This document shows positions 8,670-17,267 of a DNA stretch of 63,631 nucleotides, one piece after another. The notes beneath the pieces were generated by a model. The model was not told the DNA's origin. It saw only the letters and a program-made list of their open reading frames with translations, and did no database searches. The stretch spans positions 1 to 63,631 of the forward strand of contig JBDTQR010000002.1 of assembly GCA_039932095.1 (NCBI GenBank). The letters are read 5' to 3'. Source of the DNA: Stagnihabitans sp039932095. GTDB taxonomy: Bacteria; Pseudomonadota; Alphaproteobacteria; Rhodobacterales; Rhodobacteraceae. A program made the position numbers and the translations under genes. Each line of letters opens with the position of its first letter. Position 1 is the stretch's first letter.

Positions 8670-8691
8670 GGGCGATCCCGCCGGACCGCCC
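8670..8691 (-). terminator. terminator of ald (minus strand)
   Basis: GGGCGATCC at 8670-8678 pairs with GGACCGCCC at 8683-8691, with one G-U wobble in the minus-strand RNA. In that direction it is followed by a U-rich tract (complement of AAAAGAAAA at 8661-8669). It lies 26 nt past the ald stop codon. Confidence 0.75.
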
Positions 8692-8716
8692 CCCAATGCC
8701 TCACTCGGAAGCGATC

Positions 8717-9835
8717 TCAGATTGCCAAAGCCTCCACCGCCGAAATCGTCGGCAACCCCAGCGCCACCCCAACCGCCGCATAGGTCAGCTTGCCGGCATG
8801 GGTGTTCAGCCCGGCCAGCAAATGCTTGTCATCCTTGCAGGCCTGTTTCCAGCCCTTGTCGGCCAGCGCCAGCATGAACGGCATGGTCGCATTGCCCAAA
8901 GCAATGGTCGAGGTCCGCGCCACCGCTCCCGGCATGTTGGCCACGCAGTAATGCATGATGCCGTCAACTTCATAGACCGGGTCCTGATGCGTCGTCGCAT
9001 GACTGGTCTCAAAGCAACCGCCCTGATCAATCGCCACATCGACCAGCGCCGCCCCAGGTTTCAACTCCTTTAACTGCGCCCGCGAAATCAGCTTCGGCGC
9101 CGCAGCCCCTGGGATCAGCACCGCGCCGATGATCATGTCGGCCTGGCGGGCCAACTCGATCGTCGTCGCCGCATCGGAATAGCCCGACTTGAACACGCCG
9201 CCGAACACGTCATCCAGATAACGCAGCCGGTTGACCGACCGGTCCAGCACCGTCACATCCGCGCCCATCCCGGCTGCGATCTTGGCCGCATGGGTGCCAA
9301 CCACCCCGCCACCGATCACCAGAACCTTGGCCGGCAGCACCCCGGGCACCCCGCCCAGGAGCACACCGCGACCACCATTGGCCTTTTGCAAGGTCCATGC
9401 CCCGACCTGCGGTGCCAACCGCCCCGCCACTTCCGACATGGGCGCCAGCAGCGGCAGCCCGCCCCGGTCATCCGTCACCGTCTCATAGGCAATTGCCGTC
9501 ACACCCGATTTCAGAAGATCCGCCGTCTGCGCCGGGTCGGGCGCCAGATGCAGATAGGTGAACAGGATCTGCCCCTGCCGCAGCCGCGCCCGCTCCACAG
9601 GTTGCGGCTCCTTGACCTTCACGATCATCTCGGCCCAAGCGAATACCTCCGCCGCTGTCGCCAGAATTTGCGCTCCTGCCGCAAGATAATCGGCATCGAC
9701 AAACCCCGAACCGATACCAGCCCCGGTCTCAACCGCTACCGCATGACCACGGTTCACCGCCTCGCGCACCGCATTGGGCGTCATCCCCACGCGGAATTCC
9801 TGCGGCTTGATCTCTTTCGGGCAACCAATTTTCAT
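8717..9835 (-). CDS. ald: alanine dehydrogenase
   Basis: 372-aa NAD-dependent L-alanine dehydrogenase interconverting alanine and pyruvate plus ammonia. The N-terminus MKIGCPKEIKPQEFRVG and the AITYETVTD-like segment (AIAYETVTD) are family signatures. The NAD fold VLVIGGGVVGTHAAKIA is present, and the length is normal. The start at 9835 is placed by AGGAG about 6 nt upstream rather than at the longer frame to 9895. It is divergent from an Lrp-family regulator, a common arrangement that suggests alanine-responsive control. Confidence 0.95.
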   Translation of the reverse strand: MKIGCPKEIKPQEFRVGMTPNAVREAVNRGHAVAVETGAGIGSGFVDADYLAAGAQILATAAEVFAWAEMIVKVKEPQPVERARLRQGQILFTYLHLAPDPAQTADLLKSGVTAIAYETVTDDRGGLPLLAPMSEVAGRLAPQVGAWTLQKANGGRGVLLGGVPGVLPAKVLVIGGGVVGTHAAKIAAGMGADVTVLDRSVNRLRYLDDVFGGVFKSGYSDAATTIELARQADMIIGAVLIPGAAAPKLISRAQLKELKPGAALVDVAIDQGGCFETSHATTHQDPVYEVDGIMHYCVANMPGAVARTSTIALGNATMPFMLALADKGWKQACKDDKHLLAGLNTHAGKLTYAAVGVALGLPTISAVEALAI

Positions 9836-9976
9836 GTGCGACTCCTGTCGGGCAACGCTGTTCTGCTGCCTCATCGTCGGCCATTCCACCGGCAAATGCT
9901 TTGAAAGTTGCGTGACGCGCCAGAGAAATCTTGGTAAGGATTTACGCGAAATGCCGAAGAAATCGAAGAAATCACC

Positions 9977-10441
9977 ATGACGCTGGAATTGGACGCAACC
10001 GACCGCCGCATACTGGGCGTCTTGCAGAAAGACGCCCGCATCACCAATGCCGTGCTCTCCGAACAGGTCAACCTGTCACCTTCCGCCTGCCACCGCCGGG
10101 TTCAAAGACTGGAACAGGACGGTTTCATCGCCGCCTATGTCGCCCTGCTGAACGCCCGCAAGATGGGCCGCCCCACCACCGTCTTTGTCGAGATTACTCT
10201 GCAATCGCAGGCCGAAGACCTGCTGGACGCCTTCGAACGCGAGGTCGCCCGCATCCCCGACATCCTCGAATGTCACCTGATGGCCGGCACCGCCGATTAC
10301 CTGATCAAGATCATCGCCGAAGATACCGAGGATTTCGCCCGCATCCACCGCCGCTTCCTGTCGCGCCTGCCCGGCGTGCGCCAGATGCAGACCAGCTTCG
10401 CGCTCCGGACGGTCGTGCAGACCACCGCCCTGTCGGTCTGA
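9977..10441 (+). CDS. Lrp/AsnC family transcriptional regulator, probable activator of ald
   Basis: 154 aa. An N-terminal winged helix (LDATDRRILGVLQKDARITNAVLSE, with recognition helix near SPSACHRRVQRLE) is followed by the alpha-beta ligand domain (PDILECHLMAGTADYLIKII), as in Lrp/AsnC proteins. It is divergent from ald across 141 bp, so it probably controls ald and itself in response to alanine. The regulated gene is inferred from position. Confidence 0.92.
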   Translation: MTLELDATDRRILGVLQKDARITNAVLSEQVNLSPSACHRRVQRLEQDGFIAAYVALLNARKMGRPTTVFVEITLQSQAEDLLDAFEREVARIPDILECHLMAGTADYLIKIIAEDTEDFARIHRRFLSRLPGVRQMQTSFALRTVVQTTALSV

Positions 10442-10459
10442 CCAGCCACCAGCCGCCCT

Positions 10460-11275
10460 TTACGCCACCTGATCCACCACCTCGTCGGTCCAGACGGTAA
10501 AGTTCTGCAACACATGCTGGCCAAAGCTGTGCATCAACGGCACATCCGCCGCATCCCGGCCATAAGCCACCACGATCCGCCCGATCCTGGGCTTGTTGTT
10601 GCGCGGATCAAAGGTATGCCACGCCCCGTCCAGATAAACCTGCATCCAGGCGGCAAAATCCATCGGCCCGGTCACCGGCACGCCAATATCGCCCAGATAG
10701 CCATTCACATAGCGGGTCGGGATGTTCATGCAGCGGCACAGGGCAATCGCCAGATGGGCAAAATCCCGGCACACCCCGGTCGCCTCCTGCCACGCCTCGA
10801 ACGCCGTCCGCGTCGCCCTGGCGTTCATGTAATTGAACCGGATGTGATTGTGGACAAAGTCGCAGATCGCCTGCACCCGCGCATGGCCCGGCGTCACCGT
10901 GCCGAACATGTCCCACGCCATCTGGCTCAACCGGTCGGTCTCGCAATACCGGCTGCCCAGCAGATAGACCAGCACCTCATCCGGCAGCTCGGCCACCGGG
11001 GTTTCCTGCAACCACGGCTGCACCGGATCGGGCTGATCCGAGGTGAAGACCGTATTGTCATCCCGGATCCGGAACAGCCCCGCCGGGGCGACAAAGCGCC
11101 GGCAGGTGTTGCCGAACATGTCGCGGTACGACGAGGTCGGCACCGAAGGGTCGGTCACGATTCCCGCCTGCCTGCGCATGTCATCCCGCCGGTCATCCCG
11201 CGCCGACATCATGCAGATCATCGGCGTATCCTGCATGCAGGACACCGTGATGTCGTAACCATATCGGATCAGCAT
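10460..11275 (-). CDS. transglutaminase-like (papain-fold) family protein
   Basis: 271 aa. The core has the nucleophile motif TGVCRDFAHLA (Cys169) and the downstream WHTFDPR (Asp223). At the place where the canonical His occurs (usually H-A-W) the sequence is MDFAAW, so Ala208 replaces it; His220 is close by. This variant is, to my recollection, seen in a proteobacterial subfamily. The start at 11275 has AGGA upstream; the longer frame is not family-like. The cellular role is unknown. It is convergent with the lrp gene. Confidence 0.8.
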   Translation of the reverse strand: MLIRYGYDITVSCMQDTPMICMMSARDDRRDDMRRQAGIVTDPSVPTSSYRDMFGNTCRRFVAPAGLFRIRDDNTVFTSDQPDPVQPWLQETPVAELPDEVLVYLLGSRYCETDRLSQMAWDMFGTVTPGHARVQAICDFVHNHIRFNYMNARATRTAFEAWQEATGVCRDFAHLAIALCRCMNIPTRYVNGYLGDIGVPVTGPMDFAAWMQVYLDGAWHTFDPRNNKPRIGRIVVAYGRDAADVPLMHSFGQHVLQNFTVWTDEVVDQVA

Positions 11276-11521
11276 AAGTATCCTTTCTTCGGTGCGCGCC
11301 GCACCCTCATCCAATCCTAGGCAGAACACCCGCCCAGTGTCGCAATATTTCGCAGAATTTCTGTCCATTCCGCAAAGCGCCCAACAATTGGGCAGATATC
11401 TTCCCGACAGGTCACCATTCCACCGGTGGTCCCGCCACGACGCCCAACCGGTCCGCCCGGCTGTCCAGTCTGCAAGCCAACGCCGCAATACCGCTTTGGT
11501 TCCCGCCAAAATGGCGCTGCA

Positions 11522-12100
11522 CTACTGTGCCGCCCGGATCCCGGCAATCATCGCATCCAGCAGATGGATCAGATCGCCGCTCCGGTCCACCGCCGCCCCG
11601 GCAATGATCAGCGCCGGGTGGTTGAAACCTTGCGTCGCATCCTGCAACAGCTGCGCCTGCGCCACGCCGCCCAACCCGGCCTCGCCCAGCAACTCGGTCA
11701 ACCGCGCCCGCATCTTGGCGATATGGCGGCGCAGAAACACCTTCTCGGTCGTGGCCGCCAGACTGTAGGCCCGGTACGGCTCCGGGTCCGCCAGTGCCCG
11801 CGCCCGCTTTTCGACATAGCGCTGCACGAACCACTGCTTCAACCGCGCCTCGGGATCGGTCATCTCTGCCAGCCGCGCCTCCACCACCGCCTCCAGATGG
11901 GTCAGCCAGCGGTCAGTTGCCGCATCCAGCAAAGCCTCCTTGTCGGTGAAATAGGCATAGAGCGCCGCATGACTGACACCCATCGCCTTGGCGACGCCGG
12001 CCAGCCGCACCTTCTCCACACCCTGCACGCGGATCTGCTGAAGCGCCACTTCCAACGCCTTGTCGCGCAGATCGTCAGGGCTAAGCCCGGTTTTCGGCAC
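11522..12100 (-). CDS. TetR/AcrR family transcriptional regulator
   Basis: 192 aa, GTG start preceded by a G-rich ribosome site. The N-terminal HTH is clear (VRLAGVAKAMGVSHAALYAYFTDKEALLDAA, residues ~31-61). The C-terminal helical ligand domain has no recognisable specificity. It is divergent from the aldo/keto reductase gene across 124 bp, which makes that gene a likely target. The target is inference. Confidence 0.9.
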   Translation of the reverse strand: MPKTGLSPDDLRDKALEVALQQIRVQGVEKVRLAGVAKAMGVSHAALYAYFTDKEALLDAATDRWLTHLEAVVEARLAEMTDPEARLKQWFVQRYVEKRARALADPEPYRAYSLAATTEKVFLRRHIAKMRARLTELLGEAGLGGVAQAQLLQDATQGFNHPALIIAGAAVDRSGDLIHLLDAMIAGIRAAQ

Positions 12101-12224
12101 GGCACCCCCCCTTGACCTCGGCCTCTGGTTACATTATCTACTTTTCGTAACAAAGCCGCGACATCCGGCTCAGACATCAGACCGCAACCCCCGCCAAAGC
12201 GCAACCTCCCAAAGGAAATTCCCG

Positions 12225-13100
12225 ATGCCCAGCCATCCCGTCGGCACCGCCGGCCGTTTCACCTTTCCCGGCAGTCAGATCAGCGTCAACCGCATGGGCT
12301 ACGGCGCCATGCAACTCGCCGGCCCCCATGTCTTTGGCCCGCCGCGCGACCCCGACGAAGCCGTCGCCGTCCTGCGTGAGGCTGTCGCCTCCGGCATCGA
12401 CCATATCGACACCTCGGATTTCTACGGCCCCCATGTCACCAACCAACTGATCCGTCAGGCGCTGCACCCTTATCCCGCCAATCTGACCCTTGTCACCAAG
12501 ATCGGTGCCAAGCGCGACGCCAAAGGTGCATGGCTCCATGATCTGACCGCGGATTTCCTGCGCCGCTCGGTCGAAGACAACCTGACCCGGCTCGGCCTGA
12601 CCCGGATGGCGGTGGTCAATCTGCGGATCTCCGGCCCCGGCGACGATGTCAGCGCCCCGATGCAGACGATGGCCAGGCTGCAGGACGAAGGGCTCATCGC
12701 CCATATCGGCATCTCCACCGTCACCATGGACCAACTGAACACCGCCCGCGCCATAGCCCCCATCGTCACCGTGCAGAACCATTACAACCTGGTCCACCGC
12801 ACCGACGACGCGATGATCGATGCCCTCGCCGCCGACGGCATCTCTTATGTCCCGTATTTCCCGCTCGGCGGCTTCTCCCCACTGCAATCGGCCGGCCTCG
12901 CCCAGGTTGCCAAAGACCTCGCCACGACCCCGCAACAGGTCGCCCTCGCCTGGCTCCTGCAACGCAGCCCCAACATCCTCTTGATCCCCGGCACCTCGTC
13001 GCGCGCCCATCTGCGCGAAAACCTCGCCGCCGAACGCCTTGTGCTGCCGCCCAACCACCTCGCCACCCTCAACGCCTTGGCCGGCCCCACAAACCCCTAA
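12225..13100 (+). CDS. aldo/keto reductase (YdbC-like)
   Basis: 291-aa NADPH-dependent reductase with a TIM-barrel fold. Catalytic Asp62 and Tyr67 (HIDTSDFYG) and Lys92 (VTKIG) are present. The usual catalytic His at the end of strand 4 is replaced: the segment reads VVNLRISG, with Asn132, as I recall for the YdbC subgroup. The start at 12225 has AAAGGA upstream. It is divergent from a TetR regulator. A ~90-bp structured repeat follows the stop codon. The substrate is unknown. Confidence 0.85.
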   Translation: MPSHPVGTAGRFTFPGSQISVNRMGYGAMQLAGPHVFGPPRDPDEAVAVLREAVASGIDHIDTSDFYGPHVTNQLIRQALHPYPANLTLVTKIGAKRDAKGAWLHDLTADFLRRSVEDNLTRLGLTRMAVVNLRISGPGDDVSAPMQTMARLQDEGLIAHIGISTVTMDQLNTARAIAPIVTVQNHYNLVHRTDDAMIDALAADGISYVPYFPLGGFSPLQSAGLAQVAKDLATTPQQVALAWLLQRSPNILLIPGTSSRAHLRENLAAERLVLPPNHLATLNALAGPTNP

Positions 13101-13109
13101 GATGAACCT

Positions 13110-13195
13110 AAAATTTGCGCCCTACATATTGGCGCAAATACCCCACGGGGGCGCATCCGGGCCTGCCCGGATGCGTCGGGGGTGTGAAACCCCCG
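13110..13195. repeat. intergenic structured repeat, copy A
   Basis: An 86-bp element starting 9 nt after the aldo/keto reductase stop. It has an AAAATTT-CGCCC start, the core AAATACCCCACGGGGG, a perfect 11-bp stem (13152-13162 with 13165-13175), then GGGGG-TGTGAAA-CCCCC (13178-13194). Copy B at 49221-49311 shares both the core and the GGGGGTGTGAAACCCCCG end. It probably folds as a double hairpin and may end transcription. Confidence 0.7.
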
Positions 13196-13207
13196 TCCCG
13201 CCCCCCC

Positions 13208-13939
13208 TCATGCAAGCCGGTAAACCGAGACATGCTGGCGCGAACCCGCCGAAAACGCCGTCCCGATCCAGTCCTCGTCGCGGCTTTCCAGCACAAACCC
13301 CGCCAGTTCCGCCATCAGGTCAAGCTCTGACGGCCAGACATAGCGGTGCGGCGACCTGAACAACCCGGCCGACCTGCCCGGACCAAACCGCATATGATGC
13401 GACACCAGACGCTGCGCCACCACATCGACCGTGTCGACCAGCAGATAACCCGGCTCGCTCACCCCAACCGTGGCCTGCGGTCCGGCCGGATGGGGCAGCA
13501 CCGGCACCCACAACTCGATGACAAACCGCCCACCCGGCCGCAGATGCCGGGCCGCATTGCGAAAACACGCCACCTGCTCGGCCTGGCTCAGAAGATTGGA
13601 AATCCCGTTGAACACCAGATAGACCAGCGCAAATGCCCCCGGCACAACCACCGTCGCCATGTCTCCCAGCGCCACCGGCAGGCGCTCGGCATCCACCTTG
13701 GTCCGCAACTGGTCAAGCATCGGAGCGGCCAACTCGATGCCGCTGACCGCCACCCCCGCCGCCAGCAGCGGCAAAGCCACCCGCCCGGTGCCAATCGCAA
13801 ACTCCAGCGCCCGCCCGTCCCCTGCCAGCGCCGCCAAACGCGCCACGACCGGGTCCAACACCTCCGCAGCAAACATGCCGCTGCCCGGCGTGTCATACGC
13901 CGCCGCCGCGTCCTCGTCCCAAATCTCGCTGTGATCCAC
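13208..13939 (-). CDS. class I SAM-dependent methyltransferase
   Basis: 243 aa, GTG start with a G-rich ribosome site. The AdoMet-binding motif I is ALEFAIGTGRVALPL, followed by an acidic residue at the end of strand 2 (GIELAAPML) and motif post-I (FALVYLVFNGISNLL). Strand 5 HLRPGGRFVIELW is typical. The substrate is unknown. It lies downstream of rpsU on the same strand, past the rpsU terminator and three spaced TTGTAG repeats, so it probably has its own promoter. Confidence 0.82.
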   Translation of the reverse strand: MDHSEIWDEDAAAAYDTPGSGMFAAEVLDPVVARLAALAGDGRALEFAIGTGRVALPLLAAGVAVSGIELAAPMLDQLRTKVDAERLPVALGDMATVVVPGAFALVYLVFNGISNLLSQAEQVACFRNAARHLRPGGRFVIELWVPVLPHPAGPQATVGVSEPGYLLVDTVDVVAQRLVSHHMRFGPGRSAGLFRSPHRYVWPSELDLMAELAGFVLESRDEDWIGTAFSAGSRQHVSVYRLA

Positions 13940-14021
13940 CCCGCCCCCCTGGAAAACCGAATCGCCACATTATGGTTAACGCCGCCCTCTCACGCCAAAC
14001 CCGGAAAATCCCATAGCGGCA

Positions 14022-14049
14022 TTGTAGGCGGTTTGTAGCAGTCTTGTAG
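14022..14049. promoter_or_regulatory. three TTGTAG direct repeats at 11-bp spacing
   Basis: TTGTAG occurs at 14022, 14033 and 14044, an exact one-helical-turn period, 83-110 bp upstream of the methyltransferase start. This spacing is typical of direct-repeat operators for OmpR/PhoB-type response regulators. On the minus strand the copy nearest the gene reads TACAAT, which could also be a -10 box. The binding protein is unknown. Confidence 0.4.
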
Positions 14050-14118
14050 GTCGCAGGATTTCGGTTGACCCCCGGATTAACCCAACGCCCCCAATGCCTT
14101 GCCTTGAATGTAAAAATG

Positions 14119-14146
14119 AAAAACCCCCGGCCTCGCGGACGGGGGT
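14119..14146 (-). terminator. rho-independent terminator of rpsU
   Basis: On the minus strand ACCCCCG (14146-14140) and CGGGGGT (14129-14123) form the stem, closed by a GC-rich loop and followed by a run of five T (14123-14119). It lies 43 nt after the rpsU stop. Confidence 0.85.
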
Positions 14147-14188
14147 CAATCGGGTGAGGATCGCTCCTCCAGTGTCGCTCGGAACGTC

Positions 14189-14395
14189 TTACATTCCGCC
14201 TTCGCGTTGAAGCTTCTTCCGGGCGAGTTTCCTCGCGCGGCGCACGGCTTCAGCTTGTTCGCGGGCTTTCTTGACGGAGGGTTTCTCGAAATGCTGCTTG
14301 AGCTTCATTTCGCGGAAAACGCCTTCGCGCTGCAGCTTTTTCTTCAAAGCGCGCAAAGCCTGTTCGACGTTATTGTCGCGGACGCTGACCTGCAT
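14189..14395 (-). CDS. rpsU: 30S ribosomal protein S21
   Basis: 68-aa basic protein. MQVSVRDNNVEQALRALKKK and the KLKQHFEKPSVKKAREQAEAVRRARKLARKK-type C-terminus are diagnostic of S21. The start is supported by AAGGTGG upstream. It is divergent from COQ9, and its own terminator follows. Confidence 0.97.
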   Translation of the reverse strand: MQVSVRDNNVEQALRALKKKLQREGVFREMKLKQHFEKPSVKKAREQAEAVRRARKLARKKLQREGGM

Positions 14396-14501
14396 GTGGT
14401 TGTCACCACCTTCCTAAGTTAGAGTTGCACTATATGTGCAGGCTCGCGGCCCATAGCAAAGCCCGGCCGCTTTGTCTACCAAGGACGCAGAAAGGACCGA
14501 A

Positions 14502-15185
14502 ATGGACCCCGAAACCACGATGGACGCCGCCAAATCGCGGATATTGCAGGCCGCTTTGCCGCATGTCGCTTTCGACGGCTGGTCCGAGGCGACGCTACAG
14601 GCCGCGATGACCGATTCGCAGACCTCCCCCGGCTTGGCGCGCGCGCTCTACCCGCGCGGCGGCGTCGACCTCGCCCTTGCCTACCATGCGCTGGGTGACG
14701 CGCAAATGCTTGAAGCGCTTGGTAAAACCGACCTGACCACCCTGCGCTTCCGCGACCGGATCGCCACCGCTGTCAAGCTGCGCCTTGCCGGTGCCGACCG
14801 CGAATTGGTCCGCCGGGGCTCCACCCTGTTCGCCCTGCCGCAACACGCCGCCGACGGCACGCGGGCGATCTGGGCCACCGCCGACAAGATCTGGACCATC
14901 CTCGGCGACACCTCGACTGACCTCAACTGGTACACCAAACGCGCCACCCTCTCGGCCGTCTATGCCAGCACTGTGCTCTACTGGCTCGGTGACGACAGCC
15001 CCGATCATCAGGCCACCTGGAATTTCCTCGACCGCCGCATCGAAAATGTGATGAGCTTTGAAAAAGCCAAGGCAGGATTTCGGGAAAATCCTCTGGGAAA
15101 GGCGCTTTTGGCCGGTCCTCTGAAGATTCTGGAAAGAGTCCATGCCCCACAAAGACCGGGCGACCTGCCCGGCCACAGCCACTGA
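14502..15185 (+). CDS. COQ9 family ubiquinone biosynthesis protein
   Basis: 227-aa lipid-binding accessory protein of ubiquinone synthesis. The N-terminal TetR-like helices (KSRILQAALPHVAFDGWSEATL) and the conserved C-terminal part with TDLNWYTKRATLSAVYASTVLYWLGDDS and the DRRIENVMSFEKAK helix are characteristic of COQ9. The ATG at 14502 has AAAGGA upstream; a TTG at 14472 in the same frame is less likely. It is divergent from rpsU and is followed 12 nt later by a quinone oxidoreductase gene. Confidence 0.92.
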   Translation: MDPETTMDAAKSRILQAALPHVAFDGWSEATLQAAMTDSQTSPGLARALYPRGGVDLALAYHALGDAQMLEALGKTDLTTLRFRDRIATAVKLRLAGADRELVRRGSTLFALPQHAADGTRAIWATADKIWTILGDTSTDLNWYTKRATLSAVYASTVLYWLGDDSPDHQATWNFLDRRIENVMSFEKAKAGFRENPLGKALLAGPLKILERVHAPQRPGDLPGHSH

Positions 15186-15197
15186 AAGCGCCCCGCC

Positions 15198-16190
15198 ATG
15201 ACCCTTCTGAACGCCATGCTCGCGATGGAAATCTCCAGCCCCGGTGCGCCGGATGTGCTGAAGCCCTGCTCGGTGCCAGTACCGGTGCCGGGCCATGGCC
15301 AGATCATCATTCGCGTCGCCTATGCCGGGGTGAACCGCCCTGACGCCCTGCAACGCATGGGTGCCTACAACCCGCCGCCCAACGCCTCCGCTCTGCCCGG
15401 ACTGGAGGCGTCGGGGACCGTTGTCGCAATGGGGCCCGGCGTAACCCGTTGGGATATCGGGGATAAAGTCTGCGCCCTGCTGCCCGGCGGCGGCTATGCC
15501 GAATATGCCGCCACCCACGAAAGTCACGCCCTGCCGGTGCCCGACGGCACCTCGCTGCGCGACGCCGCCTGTCTGCCGGAAACCTGCTTCACCGTCTGGT
15601 CCAACCTGGTGATGCGCGGCGGCCTGAAGGCTGGCGAAAAGGTGCTGATCCACGGCGGGTCGTCCGGAATCGGCACCACGGCGATCCAGATCGCCTGTGC
15701 CTTGGGCGCGACGGTCTACGCCACCGTTGGCACCGATGACAAAGCCCGGTTCTGCGAAGGTCTGGGGGCCGAACGCGCCATCAACTACCGGACCGAGGAT
15801 TTTGCAGCGATCCTGCACAAACTCGGCGGTGTCGATCTGATCCTCGACATGGTCGGGGCCGGCTATATCCAGCAAAACCTCAAATCGCTCGCCGACGATG
15901 GCCGACTGGTCCAGATCGCCTTTCTGATGGGTGCCAAGGCCGAGGTGAATTTCACCGAACTGATGACCCGCCGCCTGACCATGACCGGCTCCACCCTGCG
16001 TCCGCAGTCCGACCTTGCCAAATCCCGCATCGCTGCCGCGGTCGAGGCGCATGTCTGGCCGATGGTCGCCAGCGGCAAGCTCAAGGTGATCGTTGACAGC
16101 GAGTATCTGCTGCACGAAGCCCCCGCCGCACACTGGCGGATCGAGGCCCCCGGCCATATCGGCAAAATCGTGCTAAGGGTCGAGGAATAG
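15198..16190 (+). CDS. NAD(P)H-quinone oxidoreductase (zeta-crystallin/PIG3 type)
   Basis: 330-aa zinc-independent medium-chain dehydrogenase. The GroES-like N-terminal domain contains YAGVNRPDALQRMGAYNPPP. The NADPH fold HGGSSGIGTTAIQIACALGA lies near residue 152. ATVGTDDKARFCEGLGAE and the C-terminal HIGKIVL are family hallmarks. The catalytic zinc cysteines of alcohol dehydrogenases are absent. It lies 12 nt downstream of COQ9, probably in one transcript. In vitro substrates of such enzymes are quinones; the physiological one is unknown. Confidence 0.87.
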   Translation: MTLLNAMLAMEISSPGAPDVLKPCSVPVPVPGHGQIIIRVAYAGVNRPDALQRMGAYNPPPNASALPGLEASGTVVAMGPGVTRWDIGDKVCALLPGGGYAEYAATHESHALPVPDGTSLRDAACLPETCFTVWSNLVMRGGLKAGEKVLIHGGSSGIGTTAIQIACALGATVYATVGTDDKARFCEGLGAERAINYRTEDFAAILHKLGGVDLILDMVGAGYIQQNLKSLADDGRLVQIAFLMGAKAEVNFTELMTRRLTMTGSTLRPQSDLAKSRIAAAVEAHVWPMVASGKLKVIVDSEYLLHEAPAAHWRIEAPGHIGKIVLRVEE

Positions 16191-16222
16191 AGCACACTTC
16201 CTGCAGCCAGTGGATTTGGGTT

Positions 16223-17164
16223 CTAGGCGCGAGGCGCCGCCGCCCGCCGCAACCGGTCATTGATCGCGCGACCCAATCCAACTTCCGGCACCGGGGCAAC
16301 CGCAATTCCGTGCCCGGCGGCAATGCGGTCCGCCTCTCGCAGCAAGTGAAACAGGTTCGCCGCCGCCTCCACCAGATCGCCGGCCAATGACAGGTTCAGA
16401 TCTGCCTCTCCCGGGCCGAAGCCCAGCCGCACTTCGCCCGGATGCCAGTCAACGGCCTGCAATCGCAATGCCGCATCCGGGGCGTAATGCGACGCCAACT
16501 GCCCGGGGGCATTGGGTTTCTTCGCATCACCGCCCGAAACCAACGGCCCCAGCAGCGCCTCCAACTCTTCCACGGCCACGCCGCCCGGTCTCAACAGGGC
16601 GGCCTCTCCCAGCAGCCCAAGGATGGTCGACTCGACCCCCACGGCACAGGCCCCGCCATCCAGAACGGCCGCAATCCGCCCGTCCAGCCCCGCCATCACA
16701 TGCTCGGCCCGGGTCGGCGACACCCGGCCCGACGGGTTGGCCGAGGGTGCCGCCAACGGCCCGCCAAACGCCCGCAACAGGGCCTGTGCCACCGGATGCG
16801 CCGGCACCCTGATTGCCACGGACCTCAACTCTGCCGTCACCAGTTCCGACAATCCCGTGGTCCGCAGTGGCAGCACCATCGTCAACGGCCCCGGCCAGAA
16901 TGCCGCCGCCACAGTTTCGGCTCGCGTGTCAAACTCGGCATATTCGCGTGCCGCCGCCAGATCCGGCACATGCACGATCAACGGGTTGAACCGTGGCCGT
17001 CCCTTGGCCTCGAATATCCGCGCCACGGCGTGGTCTGACCGCGCATCCCCGCCCAGCCCATAGACCGTCTCGGTCGGAAAGGCGACCAGTCTGCCCTGCC
17101 GCAGCAACGCCGCCGCCCGCGTCAGCCCGGCCTGATCCACGCCAAGAAGCTCTGTCCTGTCCAT
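16223..17164 (-). CDS. L-threonylcarbamoyladenylate synthase (Sua5/YrdC/TsaC family)
   Basis: 313 aa, longer than TsaC (~190 aa), so of Sua5 type with a YrdC domain plus C-terminal Sua5 domain. It makes threonylcarbamoyl-AMP for the t6A37 modification of ANN-decoding tRNAs. Key motifs are FPTETVYGLGGDA, KGRPRFNPLIVHV, PLAAPSANPSGRVSPT and GVESTILGL. The linker PNAPGQLASHYAP leads to the Sua5 domain, which ends in RAINDRLRRAA. The start at 17164 is the first ATG that fits the family. It is divergent from an acyl-CoA dehydrogenase. Confidence 0.93.
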   Translation of the reverse strand: MDRTELLGVDQAGLTRAAALLRQGRLVAFPTETVYGLGGDARSDHAVARIFEAKGRPRFNPLIVHVPDLAAAREYAEFDTRAETVAAAFWPGPLTMVLPLRTTGLSELVTAELRSVAIRVPAHPVAQALLRAFGGPLAAPSANPSGRVSPTRAEHVMAGLDGRIAAVLDGGACAVGVESTILGLLGEAALLRPGGVAVEELEALLGPLVSGGDAKKPNAPGQLASHYAPDAALRLQAVDWHPGEVRLGFGPGEADLNLSLAGDLVEAAANLFHLLREADRIAAGHGIAVAPVPEVGLGRAINDRLRRAAAPRA

Positions 17165-17267
17165 CTGTGACGCAGCGTCTTTCTTGTGAGTGTCGGCTTG
17201 CAGTCTAACGTCACCGCAAAGCAGCGCCATACAACGTGCCGCCAGCCTTGCCAAGTCGGAGAGACTG

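Noticed and set aside
14472..14501. TTG start giving ten more residues for COQ9
   Set aside because: The ATG at 14502 has a better-placed AAAGGA and fits the family N-terminus.
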